DNA from: Planctomycetota bacterium
GTDB lineage: Bacteria > Planctomycetota > Planctomycetia > Pirellulales > UBA1268
DNA: 64,000 nt
Assembly (NCBI GenBank): GCA_016872555.1
Contig: VGZO01000021.1
Location: forward strand, 1 to 64,000
Direction: 5' to 3'
A program made the position numbers and the translations under genes. This document shows positions 16,261 through 25,769 of this stretch, in pieces; position 1 is the first letter of the stretch; every line of letters starts with the position of its first letter. The notes below the pieces were generated by a model. That model did not search any database. It saw only the letters and a program-made list of their open reading frames with translations, and had not been told where the DNA came from.

Positions 16261-19203
16261 ATGCCCATGCTTCCCGGTCGTTGGAGGTGGTCGACCGCCC
16301 TGGTCGTGTGGGTGTCGTACTGCGCCGCTGCCGCGCCCGGCCGGGGCGCCGACCCCGCGCCCGGTGGGTCGGGGGAGCGGCGCGTTCCGTGGGTCGGTTC
16401 GCGGATCACCGGCACCCCCGAGCCGCCCCCACCCTATGGGACCGAGGCGCTGTTCCCCGGGCTGCGGTTTGACCATCCGACGGCCGTCGTCCGCCTCCCC
16501 GGTACCGACCGTTTGGTCGTCACCGAAGAGAAGGGGAAGGTGTACACGTTCCGCGCGGTGGCCGGCGGCGACGAGCCCCCCCGGGCCGATCTCGCCCTCG
16601 ACCTCGGCGCCGTGCCGGGGCTCGACCATGTCTTCGACATCGCCTTCCACCCGCGCTTCGCCGACAACCGCTTCTGTTACGTCGTCTACGCCCTGACGCC
16701 GAAGCTTCCGGAGGGGACGCGCGTCTCGCGCTTCACGGTGTCGGCCAGCGATCCGCCGGTCATCGATCCGGCCAGCGAGCAGGTCGTGATCACGTGGCTG
16801 TCGGGGGGCCACAACGGCAGCGCGCTGGTCTTCGGCGCCGACGGGATGCTGTACGTCTCGGCTGGTGACAGCGGCGATGCCACGCCCCCGGACGCCTCGC
16901 TCACCGGCCAGTCGATCCACGATCTCCTCGCCTCGGTGCTGCGGATCGACGTCGACCGGACGACGCCGGCCAGCGGCACGGCGCCGGCGTTGGCCTACGC
17001 GATTCCCTCCGACAATCCCTTCGTCGGGCGCCCCGGAGCCCGCGGCGAGGTGTGGGCCTACGGCCTGCGCAACCCCTGGCGGATGTGCTTCGACGAGGCC
17101 GGCCGGCTGCTCGTCGCCGACGTCGGCTGGGAGCTGTGGGAGATGCTCTACGACGTCAAGCGCGGCGGCAACTACGGCTGGAGCATCATGGAGGGATCGC
17201 AGCCGGTCGTCGGCGACCGGCCCCGCGGGCCCGAGCCGATCGAAGCGCCGCTGGTCGCGCAGCCCCACACCGTCGCCCGGTCGATCACCGGGGGGCACGT
17301 CGTCGCCTCGTCGCGGCTGCCGGAGCTGACCGGTGCCTACGTGTATGGCGACTACGTCACGGGGCGGATCTGGGGACTGCGGTACGACGGCACGCGCGTC
17401 ACGGAGCACCGCGAACTGGCCGACACGTCGCTGGCGCTGTCGAGCTTCGGCCTCGATCACGCCGGCGACCCGCTCCTCCTCGACTACGACAGCGGCACGC
17501 TCCACCGCCTCGTGCCGCAGCCGGCCCCTCCGGCCAACGCCGCCTTCCCGACGCGCCTCAGCGACACCGGCCTGTTTGCCGACACGGCCAGCGCCGGCCC
17601 GGCACCCGGAGTCGTGCCCTATTCGATCAGCGCCGAAGCCTGGGCCGACGGCACGGCGGCAACCAGGCTCGTCGCCCTCCCCGGCGACTCGCTTCTCACG
17701 GTCGAGGACCGGCAGAACCCGCAGCAGGGGTTCATCCGCGGCAAGTACCGGTTTCCCGCCGACGGCGTCCTCGCCAAGACGATCGCGCTCGAGACGCGCC
17801 CCGGCGATCCGTCGAGCCGGCGGCGGATCGAGACGCAGATCCTCCACTTCACGGGCGCCGACTGGAACGCCTACTCCTACCTGTGGAACGAGGCCCAGAC
17901 CGATGCCGACATGGTGCCGGCCGACGGGGCGACGGTGCGCCTGACGCTGGCCGCCGACGGTCCGGCCGCAACTCAGACGCGCGAGTACCGCGTCGTCGGC
18001 CGCACCGAGTGCCTGATCTGCCATACGACGCGCGGCGGATCGCTGTATGGTTTCATCCCCGCGCAGCTCGCCCGGGCCGTGCCCCGGCCCGAAGGCACTC
18101 CCGGAGACGGGGCCACGGTGGACCAGCTCGCGCTGTTTCACGAGCTGGGCCTCCTCGCCGCGCCCCCCGCGGCGGGGCTCGTGGCGCCGGCCGATCCCTA
18201 CGATCCCGCCGCCGACCTCACCGCCCGGGCGCGGAGCTACCTGCAGATGAACTGCGCCCACTGCCACCTCCGGGGCGGCGGCGGGGCCTCGGAGTTCGAC
18301 GTCCGCGCCGACATGGCCCTCGAGCGGACGCGCCTTGTCGACCAGCGCCCAGTCCACGGTGACCTCGGGATCGCCGACGCCCGGCTCGTGGCGCCCGGCG
18401 ATCCGACGCGCTCGGTCCTCTATTACCGGATGGCGACGCTCGGCCGTGGCCGGATGCCGCATTTCGGTTCCACGGTGGTTGACGAGCGCGGCCTGGCGCT
18501 GATCGGCGACTGGATCGCGAGCCTCGCCGCCGCCGTGGCGGCGGAGGGGGCCGCGGCGGCCGCGTTTACCCCGCCGGCGGAGCCGACACCGGGGGCGGCG
18601 CTTCGCGTGCTGCGGGACCTCGAGACCGGAGTGTTCGACGAGCCGGCCCGGCGCGCGGCGATCGCCTGGGGCACCGGCCAGTCCGACCCGCGGCTCCGCG
18701 ACCTGTTTTTGCGCTTCGTTCCCGAGGAGGCTCGGCCGCGGCGGCTCGGCAGCGAGATTCGCGCCGAAGACCTGCTCGCGCTGCGTGGCGACGCCGAGCG
18801 CGGCCGGCGCCTGTACATGACAGGCGCGCTGTCGTGCCGCACCTGCCACCGGATCGGCGCCGACGGCGGCGACGTGGGGCCGGCCCTCACCGATGTCGGC
18901 CGGCGCCTGTCCGCCGCACAGATCGTCGACAGCCTCGTCGAGCCGTCGAAGTCGATCGACCCGAAATATGCCACCTGGTACGTGGAAGCGGCCGACGGCA
19001 CGGTCCACACCGGCCTGCTCCAGGAGCGCTCCGAAGAGCGGATCGTGCTCCGCGACACCCAGGGGCGCGACCACCCGATCGCCCGCGGCGATGTCGAGGT
19101 GTTCGTCAGTCAGCCGGTCTCGTTGATGCCCACGCACCTCCTTCGCGACCTGTCCGCGGAGGAGGCTGCCGATCTGCTCGCCTACCTGGGGAGTTGCCGA
19201 TGA
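16261..19203 (+). CDS. Secreted PQQ-type sugar dehydrogenase-like propeller with c-type cytochrome domains
   Basis: 980 residues from the ATG at 16261 (ATG at 16267 also possible); the longer open frame upstream lies in the intergenic region. A signal peptide (STALVVWVSYCAAAA) is followed by a glucose/sorbosone-dehydrogenase-type beta-propeller (about 55-410: FDHPTAVVRLPGTDRLVV, GGHNGSALVFGADGMLYVS, VWAYGLRNPWRMCFD, GGNYGWSIMEG). Three CxxCH heme motifs follow: CLICH (about 583), CAHCH (about 665) and CRTCH (about 860). The last sits in the planctomycete-type heme domain that ends with DLLAYLGSC. It probably oxidises an aldose or similar substrate outside the cytoplasm and passes electrons to its own hemes. 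The TGA stop overlaps the ATG of the DUF885 gene, so both are co-translated. Confidence 0.85.
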   Translation: MPMLPGRWRWSTALVVWVSYCAAAAPGRGADPAPGGSGERRVPWVGSRITGTPEPPPPYGTEALFPGLRFDHPTAVVRLPGTDRLVVTEEKGKVYTFRAVAGGDEPPRADLALDLGAVPGLDHVFDIAFHPRFADNRFCYVVYALTPKLPEGTRVSRFTVSASDPPVIDPASEQVVITWLSGGHNGSALVFGADGMLYVSAGDSGDATPPDASLTGQSIHDLLASVLRIDVDRTTPASGTAPALAYAIPSDNPFVGRPGARGEVWAYGLRNPWRMCFDEAGRLLVADVGWELWEMLYDVKRGGNYGWSIMEGSQPVVGDRPRGPEPIEAPLVAQPHTVARSITGGHVVASSRLPELTGAYVYGDYVTGRIWGLRYDGTRVTEHRELADTSLALSSFGLDHAGDPLLLDYDSGTLHRLVPQPAPPANAAFPTRLSDTGLFADTASAGPAPGVVPYSISAEAWADGTAATRLVALPGDSLLTVEDRQNPQQGFIRGKYRFPADGVLAKTIALETRPGDPSSRRRIETQILHFTGADWNAYSYLWNEAQTDADMVPADGATVRLTLAADGPAATQTREYRVVGRTECLICHTTRGGSLYGFIPAQLARAVPRPEGTPGDGATVDQLALFHELGLLAAPPAAGLVAPADPYDPAADLTARARSYLQMNCAHCHLRGGGGASEFDVRADMALERTRLVDQRPVHGDLGIADARLVAPGDPTRSVLYYRMATLGRGRMPHFGSTVVDERGLALIGDWIASLAAAVAAEGAAAAAFTPPAEPTPGAALRVLRDLETGVFDEPARRAAIAWGTGQSDPRLRDLFLRFVPEEARPRRLGSEIRAEDLLALRGDAERGRRLYMTGALSCRTCHRIGADGGDVGPALTDVGRRLSAAQIVDSLVEPSKSIDPKYATWYVEAADGTVHTGLLQERSEERIVLRDTQGRDHPIARGDVEVFVSQPVSLMPTHLLRDLSAEEAADLLAYLGSCR

Positions 19204-21002
19204 ACGCCGTCTTTCCGAGCCGCGCGCGTGCGTCGCGGTGCTTGCTGGTGGCCGTCGTGAGCCTGGGGGCCGTCGCGTTCGCCGGCGCGGCCGCGCCGGC
19301 GCGCGGCGAATCGGCCGACGAGCGGCTGGCGGCATTTTTCCAGGCCCATCTCGACGCCACGTTCGCCCTCCGCCCGCTCGATGCCACGCTCCTCGGCGAC
19401 CACCGCTTCGACCACCTCCTCGACGACATCTCCGCGCCGGCGCGGGCGCGGTGGCTGGAGCTCTGGAAGGGGCAGTTGGCGAAGCTCGACGCGGCGTTCG
19501 CGACCGCCGACCTGTCGGCCGACGGCCGGCTCGACCGCGACATCCTCCGCGACGACCTCGTGCGGAACATCTGGCTGGCGGAGAACGAGCCCGCCTTCGA
19601 GCAGGACGCGCGCGTCTACGGCAGCTATTCGACCGACAGCGTGTTCTCGCTGCTGACGCAGTCGACGCTGCCGAAGGAGACCAATGTCGCCAACTGCATC
19701 GCCCGGATGAAGCTCGTGCCGGCGCTGCTCGAGACGGCGCGGACGTCGCTCACCGACCCCGCGCCGACGATGCTCGAGACGGCGAACCAACAGAATCGCG
19801 GCTCGATCGCGTTTTACGAGAAGCAGATCTTCGACCTCGTCGGCGAGTCGCCGCAGCTGCCGGCGCTCCGCGCCGCGGCCGTGCCGGTGGTCGCGGCCCT
19901 GCGCCGCCACCAGGAATTCCTCGAGAAGGAGCTGCTGCCCAAGGCGCGGGGCCAGTGGCGGCTCGGCCCGGAGAGGTTCTCGAAGAAGCTGGAATTGGTC
20001 CTCGACATGGGGTGGGACGCCGAGCGCGTCGTCGCCGAGGCACGGCGCGAGTTCGAGCGCGTGCGCCACGACATGGCGTTCGTCTCCCGGCAGTTGTGGC
20101 ACCGCTTCCGGCCGGGCCGCCCGGTGCCGCCGGACGACGAAGCCGGCCGGCGCGAACTGATCGCCACGGTGGTCGACGCCGTCAACCAGGACCACGGCCA
20201 GCCGGAGACGCTCGTGCGCGACGCGCGCGAGACGGTGGCGGGGCTGTGCGACTTCATCCGCACGCGCGACATCCTCCGCCTCCCCGAGCCCGACCGCTGC
20301 CGGATCGTCGAGATGCCGGAGTTCCGCCGGGGCAATTCGCTGGCCTACCTGGAAAACGCGCTGCCGCTCGATCCGCAGGGGGCGAGCACCTACGCGATCA
20401 GCCCGCCGCCGTCGTCGTGGGACGCCGCCCGGGTGCGGAGCTTCCTCGAGGAATACAACGACCGGATGCTGCAGATCCTCACGATCCACGAGGCCTATCC
20501 AGGCCACTACGTGCAGCTCAAGTGGTCCAACCGCTGCCCGTCGCTGGTGCGGCGCGTGCTCCAGTCGGGGACGTTCATCGAGGGGTGGGCGGTGTACACC
20601 GAGCAGATGATGCTCGACGAGGGCTACGGCGCCGGTGACCCGGCGCTGCGGCTGATGCAGCTCAAGTTCTTCCTCCGCGCGGTCGCCAACGCGATCCTCG
20701 ACCACGGCATGCACTGCGAAGACTGGTCCGACGAGCGGGCGCTCGACTTCCTGATGAACGAGGCCTTCCAATCGGAGGGGGAGGCGCGGCTCAAGATCGT
20801 CCGCGCCAAGCAGAGCTCGGTGCAGCTCTCGACCTACTTCGCCGGCCGCACCGCCCACCACCGGCTCCGCCAGGAGATCCAGCGCGAGATGGTCGACGCC
20901 TTCGACCTCGGCCGCTACCACGAGGCGGTGTTGTCCAACGGCTCGGTGCCGGTGAAGTATCTGCCGCAGCTGGTGCGCGAGCGGTTGAAGCAGCCCCGGT
21001 AG
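19200..21002 (+). CDS. DUF885 family secreted protein, putative zinc metallopeptidase
   Basis: 600 residues. The start at 19200 is set by the ATGA overlap with the preceding stop and by the signal peptide right after it (CLLVAVVSLGAVAFAGAAA, then ARGESADE). The body matches DUF885: a helical N-terminal half, then TIHEAYPGHYVQ (an HExxxGH metal site, about residues 430-440) and GTFIEGWAVYTEQMMLDEGY, whose glutamate could be a third ligand. The sequence fits a metallopeptidase or hydrolase of the extracytoplasmic space; biochemical function in the family is poorly known. Coupling to the PQQ/cytochrome gene suggests a common physiological setting, but no specific link can be inferred. Confidence 0.82.
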   Translation: MNAVFPSRARASRCLLVAVVSLGAVAFAGAAAPARGESADERLAAFFQAHLDATFALRPLDATLLGDHRFDHLLDDISAPARARWLELWKGQLAKLDAAFATADLSADGRLDRDILRDDLVRNIWLAENEPAFEQDARVYGSYSTDSVFSLLTQSTLPKETNVANCIARMKLVPALLETARTSLTDPAPTMLETANQQNRGSIAFYEKQIFDLVGESPQLPALRAAAVPVVAALRRHQEFLEKELLPKARGQWRLGPERFSKKLELVLDMGWDAERVVAEARREFERVRHDMAFVSRQLWHRFRPGRPVPPDDEAGRRELIATVVDAVNQDHGQPETLVRDARETVAGLCDFIRTRDILRLPEPDRCRIVEMPEFRRGNSLAYLENALPLDPQGASTYAISPPPSSWDAARVRSFLEEYNDRMLQILTIHEAYPGHYVQLKWSNRCPSLVRRVLQSGTFIEGWAVYTEQMMLDEGYGAGDPALRLMQLKFFLRAVANAILDHGMHCEDWSDERALDFLMNEAFQSEGEARLKIVRAKQSSVQLSTYFAGRTAHHRLRQEIQREMVDAFDLGRYHEAVLSNGSVPVKYLPQLVRERLKQPR

Positions 21003-21039
21003 GGAGGTGTGCCGTCGCCGAGCGAGCCACCTCCGGCAC
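21003..21039. terminator. Hairpin at the convergent DUF885 / release-factor-like junction
   Basis: GGAGGTG (21003-21009) pairs with CACCTCC (21028-21034), directly after the DUF885 stop. The overlapping GTGCCG (21009-21014) and CGGCAC (21034-21039) could pair instead, giving alternative folds. There is no U-run, so termination is plausible but unproven. Confidence 0.35.
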
Positions 21040-21098
21040 GACCTGTGGCCCGAAACCGTCGCCCTGCGTCACTTTGAACACGTCTTCGAACGGGGCGC

Positions 21099-21638
21099 TT
21101 ACCGCAGCGCGGCGAGGCCGCGGGTGGCGCGCTGGCGGTTGAGCTCCGCGAGGGCCGTCGGCTCACGGGCCACGAGGCGCACCAGTTGCGTGGGTGTCAC
21201 GCCGAGACCGCCTGCCGCGGCGCGTGCGTCCCAGTCGGCGGCGGCCAGGGCGTCGAGGGCTTCAGCCAGGAGGGACGGGAAGTCGTCGTGGCTGTCGGCG
21301 ACGGCGATCCGGCCACCGCGAGCCCGGCTCTGCCAGAGGCGCGAAGGTGCCGCTGGGCCGCTTCGCGGGGTGGCGTCGTCGGGGAGCGCGGCCGCGCGGG
21401 TCGCCACGGCCAGGCGGAGGCGGAGGCGGCGCAGCGCCACGGCGCGGTTCTCCGCCTGGCTGCGCCGTTCCGAGGCCTCGGCCGTGAGGCCCGTCGGCCG
21501 GTGGCGGAGGATCACCGCCGTCTCGACCTTGTTGCGGTGCTGGCCCCCCGGGCCGCTGCGGCGCGTACGCGTCTCGTCGCAGTCGGCGAGCAGCGCCGCC
21601 GGCGGTAGCGCGGCGGGGTGCGGGTCAGGGGGGGGCAC
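21099..21638 (-). CDS. Peptide-chain-release-factor-like GGQ protein without stop-codon recognition domains
   Basis: 179 residues. The GTG at 21638 is chosen because GGAGG stands six bases upstream. The core is RRSGPGGQHRNKVETAVILRH, containing the GGQ tripeptide that reaches the peptidyl transferase centre, followed by PTGLTAEASERRSQAENR as in RF domain 3. The N-terminal stop-codon recognition domains of RF1/RF2 are absent, as in ArfB, PrfH or C12orf65-like rescue factors. It probably hydrolyses peptidyl-tRNA on stalled ribosomes. The C-terminal extension (about 95-179) is Ala-rich and not the short basic tail of ArfB, so the mode of ribosome binding may differ. Repeat copy B lies just upstream. 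Confidence 0.75.
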   Translation of the reverse strand: MPPPDPHPAALPPAALLADCDETRTRRSGPGGQHRNKVETAVILRHRPTGLTAEASERRSQAENRAVALRRLRLRLAVATRAAALPDDATPRSGPAAPSRLWQSRARGGRIAVADSHDDFPSLLAEALDALAAADWDARAAAGGLGVTPTQLVRLVAREPTALAELNRQRATRGLAALR

Positions 21639-21692
21639 GGGCGACCTCCGGGGTCGGGCCCGTCACGGCCAGCGGCCGGGCCGGCCTGCTCG

Positions 21693-21810
21693 CTGTCCGT
21701 GGACAAAGCCATCCCTGGCCTTTGTCCACTCAGGCGACCGCGGGAAACGCCAAGGGTTTCCCGGGTCGCCGTCGGCCGCATCCGGCGGCCGATCACTTTT
21801 TTACGGTCTG
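21693..21810 (-). repeat. Copy B of the 118-119 bp hairpin repeat, overlapping the DUF1080 3' end
   Basis: Read on the minus strand it begins CAGACCGTAAAAAAGTGATC and ends GCTTTGTCCACGGACAG, with the same three hairpins as copies A, C and D. Its first bases coincide with the last codons (Q-T-V-K-K) and TGA stop of the DUF1080 gene. It separates that gene from the downstream release-factor-like gene. Confidence 0.85.
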
Positions 21811-22491
21811 CTCGGGAAGGGCCTTGAAGCGCACGTCGCGCCAGCGGACCTGGAACGGGCCACTCCCCTTGGCGATCCCGTGAACCTGGAACCCGATGTG
21901 CCCTTCGGGGTCGTGCGGCTGGCGGAAGTCGGCGGTCGGCACGCCGTTGACCCAGCTGCGGTAGTGGTCTCCCTCGACCACGATCCGGTAGGCGTTCCAC
22001 TCCCCCTTGCGAAACGCCTTGGTGGCCGCCTCGGTGCGGACCGCGTCGGTGCCGGTGAGGATGCTCCACCAGGTGCCGCGCCGCGCCTCGTCGTAGAAAT
22101 TGCCGGCGGTGCCGTCGATCGCGATCTCGCACTGCGGTCCGTAGAGGCGCCCGGCGGGGAGCTTTCCCTTGGCCCCCTCCGGCTGCTCCCCCTCGGCGGC
22201 GAGATGGCTGCGCACCTGGACACCGGAGTTGAGCTCGTCGTCGACCTTGACCTCGAACCGCAATTCGAAGTTCTTCACCGGCTTCCGCGTCGCGAGAAAC
22301 GTGTTGGGGCTGCCGTCGGCGGTGGTGCCGACGAGGATGCCGTCCTGCACCTCGTAGGTGGCCGAACCGCTCACCACCTGGAAGTCGTCGAGGCGGCCGT
22401 CGGCGAACCAGCGCGAGAAGCCGTCGTCGTCGGCGCGGCCGACGAGGGCGAGGGTGGCGAGGAGCAGGGTGGGAACGGCACGGCGGAGCAT
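21793..22491 (-). CDS. DUF1080 (3-keto-disaccharide hydrolase-like) secreted protein
   Basis: 232 residues from the ATG at 22491, chosen because a signal peptide follows at once (MLRRAVPTLLLATLALVGRA); the longer frame adds an unconserved Arg/Pro-rich stretch. The body is a concanavalin-like beta sandwich of the DUF1080 family: YEVQDGILVGTT, NFELRFEVKVDDELNSGVQV, GPQCEIAIDG, KGEWNAYRIVVEGDHYRSWV, GHIGFQVHG and VRWRDVRFKAL. Family members bind or cleave sugars outside the cytoplasm and are strongly expanded in planctomycetes. The last five codons and stop appear to be supplied by repeat copy B, so the native C-terminus may have been altered; the fold itself ends at RFKAL and should be unaffected. 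Confidence 0.88.
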   Translation of the reverse strand: MLRRAVPTLLLATLALVGRADDDGFSRWFADGRLDDFQVVSGSATYEVQDGILVGTTADGSPNTFLATRKPVKNFELRFEVKVDDELNSGVQVRSHLAAEGEQPEGAKGKLPAGRLYGPQCEIAIDGTAGNFYDEARRGTWWSILTGTDAVRTEAATKAFRKGEWNAYRIVVEGDHYRSWVNGVPTADFRQPHDPEGHIGFQVHGIAKGSGPFQVRWRDVRFKALPEQTVKK

Positions 22492-22571
22492 CGGGGACCT
22501 CACGGTGCGGGGAAGCGGACGCCGCTCGGGGGCGCCGCACGGCCCGAGCAGACCTGCCTGCCGCGACCTGG

Positions 22572-24029
22572 TCAACCCGGCGGGCCGAAGCCGAACTCGG
22601 CCTCCTCGCGCGCGGCCTGCTCACGACGGGCCCGCTCCTGCTCGGCGCGCTGCCGCGCCGCCGCGGCGGCGGCCGCAGCGCGGTCCTCGGGCGGGGCGTC
22701 GGGGGGACGGCGGTCGCAGGGCACGTCGGCAGCGTCGTCGGGGCGCGGAGGGCCGCGGCGGCGGCCGCGGCGCGGGCGGCGCCGGCTGGCGTCGTCGCGC
22801 GGGGGGGGCGGGATCGGCGGGGAGCTCACCGCGCCGGCGAAGCGCTCGATGACCAGCGGATCGGACGCCGTCACGTCGGCGATCCGCAGGCCCGCCCGGC
22901 CGGCGAGCAGATCGTCGACCAGATCGCCGACGACCTCGGCGCGCCAGCCGGTGGCGAGGAGTGGCGGACGGTCGCCGTCGTAGTAGCCGAGCTTCCACGA
23001 CAGCAGCTCGCGCATGTCGCCGGCCGTGCCCACCAGCGCCGGGGCGATCGACACCTGGCGGCAGAGACCGTTGATCGCCGTGACGAGGAATTGGCCGATC
23101 ACCGCCAGCTGCGCGGGCGGGGCCTGGAAGCGTTCCCCACCTGGGCATTCCTCGTCGGGCAGGGCGAGGCCGCGGTCGACCGCGGCGCACAGCCCCTTCA
23201 TGATGTGACGGAGATCGGAACGCTGCATCCCGCGGATCGCGGCGATGCCGGTCGGGTCGGCGCTCTTGCGCTTGCAGAGCTCGACGAGCAGGTCGTCGCG
23301 GAGGACTCGCTTCGGGGGCATGTCGCGCTCCTCGGCAACGGCGTCACGCCAATGCCACAGCTCGCGGGCCACGGCCAGCTCGCGGCGCGACAGGCCGTTG
23401 AGCCCCGAGATCCGCCGCCAGCGCTTGCGGGTAAAGCTCTCGGCGACGTCCTCCTGCCAGGTGGCCATCTCCTCGTCCATCCAAACGCGCCGGCCGAGGC
23501 GCTCGAGGCGCTCCTCGAGGCGTTGCCACATCGCCTCGAGATGGCGGACGTCGTCGAGGGCGTAGTCGAGCTGGGCCTGCGACAGCGGACGCTTCCGCCA
23601 GTCGGTGCGCGTCTCACCCTTGTTGGTCTGGACGGAGAGCAGGCGGCGGACGAGGGCCCCGTAGCCGGCCGGGTACTCGTGGTCGACGATCCCGGCAGCG
23701 ACCTGGACGTCGAACAACCGCGGCGGCGGCTGGCCGACGGCGTGGAGGATGAACCCCATCTCCTCGCGGCCGGCATGGACGACGACGGTCCGCTCGGGAT
23801 CGAGGCACAACTCCCAGAACGGATCGAGCTCGCGGACCGCCAGCGTGTCGACGACGGCGAGCGTTCCCGGGGCGGCAACCTGGAGGAGGCACAACTGGCT
23901 GCGGTAGGTGTGCTCGGAGACGAACTCGGTGTCGAAGGCGACATGGGCCTCGTCGGCGAGACGGCGGACGAGCCGGTCGAGGCCCGCCGCGGTGGTGACG
24001 TGTTCGAAACTGCCGGGGGTGGTTGGCAT
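22572..24029 (-). CDS. rnd: Ribonuclease D
   Basis: 485 residues. The DEDDy exonuclease domain shows FDTEFVSEHTYRSQLCLLQV (catalytic Asp/Glu, about 33-35), VVVHAGREEMGFIL, LFDVQVAAG and LDYALDDVRHLEAMW (Tyr and final Asp, about 180-190). An HRDC-type helical domain follows (about 215-300: LNGLSRRELAVARELWHWRD), with a second similar helical region after it. The enzyme should trim the 3' ends of tRNA precursors and other structured RNAs. The C-terminal 75 residues are a disordered Arg/Pro/Ala tail (DDASRRRPRRGRRRGPPRP) not found in E. coli RNase D, which could add RNA binding. It lies downstream of the antiporter gene and may share its transcript. Confidence 0.88.
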   Translation of the reverse strand: MPTTPGSFEHVTTAAGLDRLVRRLADEAHVAFDTEFVSEHTYRSQLCLLQVAAPGTLAVVDTLAVRELDPFWELCLDPERTVVVHAGREEMGFILHAVGQPPPRLFDVQVAAGIVDHEYPAGYGALVRRLLSVQTNKGETRTDWRKRPLSQAQLDYALDDVRHLEAMWQRLEERLERLGRRVWMDEEMATWQEDVAESFTRKRWRRISGLNGLSRRELAVARELWHWRDAVAEERDMPPKRVLRDDLLVELCKRKSADPTGIAAIRGMQRSDLRHIMKGLCAAVDRGLALPDEECPGGERFQAPPAQLAVIGQFLVTAINGLCRQVSIAPALVGTAGDMRELLSWKLGYYDGDRPPLLATGWRAEVVGDLVDDLLAGRAGLRIADVTASDPLVIERFAGAVSSPPIPPPPRDDASRRRPRRGRRRGPPRPDDAADVPCDRRPPDAPPEDRAAAAAAAARQRAEQERARREQAAREEAEFGFGPPG

Positions 24030-24098
24030 GAGGGCGGCGTCGCGGTCCCGGGTGACGGGATCCGGTCGGCCGGCAACGGGGGCGGGGGAGGAGCGGCG

Positions 24099-25730
24099 TC
24101 AGAGGAACAGGAACGAAACCAGGGCGAAGATCGGCAGCAACACGCCGAAGCTGTACACAAGGTACCCGAAGAAACTGGGCATCCGCACGCCCGACTGCTC
24201 GGCGATCGCCTTGACCATGAAGTTCGGCCCGTTGCCGATGTAGGTCATCGCCCCGAGGAACACGGCCCCGAGGCTGATCGCGGCCAGCCGGCCGACCTCG
24301 ACGCCGGCGACCGTCGGCCCGTCGGCGGCGAGGCCCTGGGCCGCCTTGAAGAACACGAGGTAGGTGGGAGCGTTGTCGAGCATGCTCGACAGGATGCCGG
24401 TGGCCCAGAAGAACGAGCGGGCCGAATCGAGCCCGAGCCGGCTCCCCTGCTCGGCGAGGATCGCCAGGGCCGGCTGCATGCAGACGAAGATCCCGAGAAA
24501 CAGCGCCGCCACCTCGAGGATCGCCCCGTAGGTGAAGGCGTTGCGCCGGCGGATGTCGGCGCTGCCGAAGGCCAGCGACGCCGCGACCAGCGCCACGAGG
24601 ATCACCTCGCGGAGGAACACCCAGGGATGCCACGCGGTCCCGGGGAGCGGCTTCGACGGGTCGAGGAGGGCGACGGCGGCGACGACGGCTGCGAGGAGCA
24701 GCGCGTTGGGCCACAATCCCGAGATCCGCAGGCGCGTGGCGGCGCGGACGTCGCGGCGGATGTCGCCGAACGACTCGCGCGGGTGGGCGAAGAACGTGTC
24801 CCACGCCCAGTAGATGGCCAGCAACAGGCCGTTGGTGACCAGCCACGGCTTCCACAGCGACAGCGTCCAGAGGAAGTCGACCCCCTCCAGGTAGCCGAGG
24901 AACAGCGGCGGATCTCCGATCGGGAGGAGCAGGCCGCCGCAGTTGCAGACCACGAAGATGAAGAACACGAGCGTGTGGGCGACGTGGCGCCGCTCGCTGT
25001 TGGTGTCGAGCAGCGGGCGGACGAGGAGCATCGCCGCCCCGGTGGTGCCGACGAAGCTCGCCAGCAGGCCGCCGGCGGCGATGAACGCGGTGTTGACTTT
25101 TGGAGTGGCGACGAGATCCCCCTCGATGCGGACGCCGCCGGTGATCACGAACAGCGCGAACAGCAGGGTGATGAACGGGACATATTCCGCCAACAGGGCG
25201 TTGGCGAGCACCGCGCCGCCGATCCCCCACGAAGGCCCGCCGGCCGCGGGGGCGGCGACCGCATGGGCCGGGAAGTGGATGTCGACCGGATGGCGGTGGA
25301 GGAACAAGTAGAACGCCAGGGTCGCCAGGCCGAGCGCGCCGGCGACGGCGAGCTTGCTCGAGTTGTGTTCCCACCTGTGGGAGAGGGCGGGGGTGAGCGG
25401 GAAGATCGCGATCGCGGCCAGCAGGGCGACGAACGGGACGACCGTCCACAGCGGCGGGGCGGCGGCATGCCCGGCAGCGGCCGCGGTGCCGTGATCGGCG
25501 CCGTGATCGCCGTCGGCCGCCGGAGCGTGGCCGTGGGCGGCTTGTGCGGCGACGATCAAGTCGCGACCATGCTGGGGCCAGCCGACCAGCGCCGCCGCGG
25601 CATAGGCCACGAGGACCGCGACCAGCCCCGCCAGCACGCCGGCGCTGCCCGACGCCGCGGCGTGACGGGAACCGGAATCGGAACCGGAAGCGGCGGAGGC
25701 GTCGCTGGTGGGCGGAGGTGTGGCGGTCAT
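24099..25730 (-). CDS. NhaD-like sodium:proton antiporter
   Basis: 543 residues from the ATG at 25730; the open frame further upstream lies opposite another gene. Many membrane segments are visible (for example [64 protein letters not shown]). The conserved loops [58 protein letters not shown] and [18 protein letters not shown] are typical of NhaD/ion-transporter superfamily proteins. It should exchange Na+ for H+ across the cytoplasmic membrane. A His-rich soluble loop ([20 protein letters not shown], about 65-85) could sense pH or metal. It is divergent from the membrane protein gene at 25770, leaving 39 bp between starts, so promoters must overlap. Confidence 0.83.
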   Translation of the reverse strand: MTATPPPTSDASAASGSDSGSRHAAASGSAGVLAGLVAVLVAYAAAALVGWPQHGRDLIVAAQAAHGHAPAADGDHGADHGTAAAAGHAAAPPLWTVVPFVALLAAIAIFPLTPALSHRWEHNSSKLAVAGALGLATLAFYLFLHRHPVDIHFPAHAVAAPAAGGPSWGIGGAVLANALLAEYVPFITLLFALFVITGGVRIEGDLVATPKVNTAFIAAGGLLASFVGTTGAAMLLVRPLLDTNSERRHVAHTLVFFIFVVCNCGGLLLPIGDPPLFLGYLEGVDFLWTLSLWKPWLVTNGLLLAIYWAWDTFFAHPRESFGDIRRDVRAATRLRISGLWPNALLLAAVVAAVALLDPSKPLPGTAWHPWVFLREVILVALVAASLAFGSADIRRRNAFTYGAILEVAALFLGIFVCMQPALAILAEQGSRLGLDSARSFFWATGILSSMLDNAPTYLVFFKAAQGLAADGPTVAGVEVGRLAAISLGAVFLGAMTYIGNGPNFMVKAIAEQSGVRMPSFFGYLVYSFGVLLPIFALVSFLFL

Positions 25731-25769
25731 GGCTCGGGCGAGCGGCAGTGGGCGTGCGGGAAGGGGTCG

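Noticed and set aside
21618-21827. Small open frames over the 118-bp repeats (similar peptides at 15.0, 21.7, 52.4 and 60.8 kb)
   Set aside because: The shared peptides arise from the repeat DNA itself, occur in several frames and lack ribosome binding sites; spurious ORFs.
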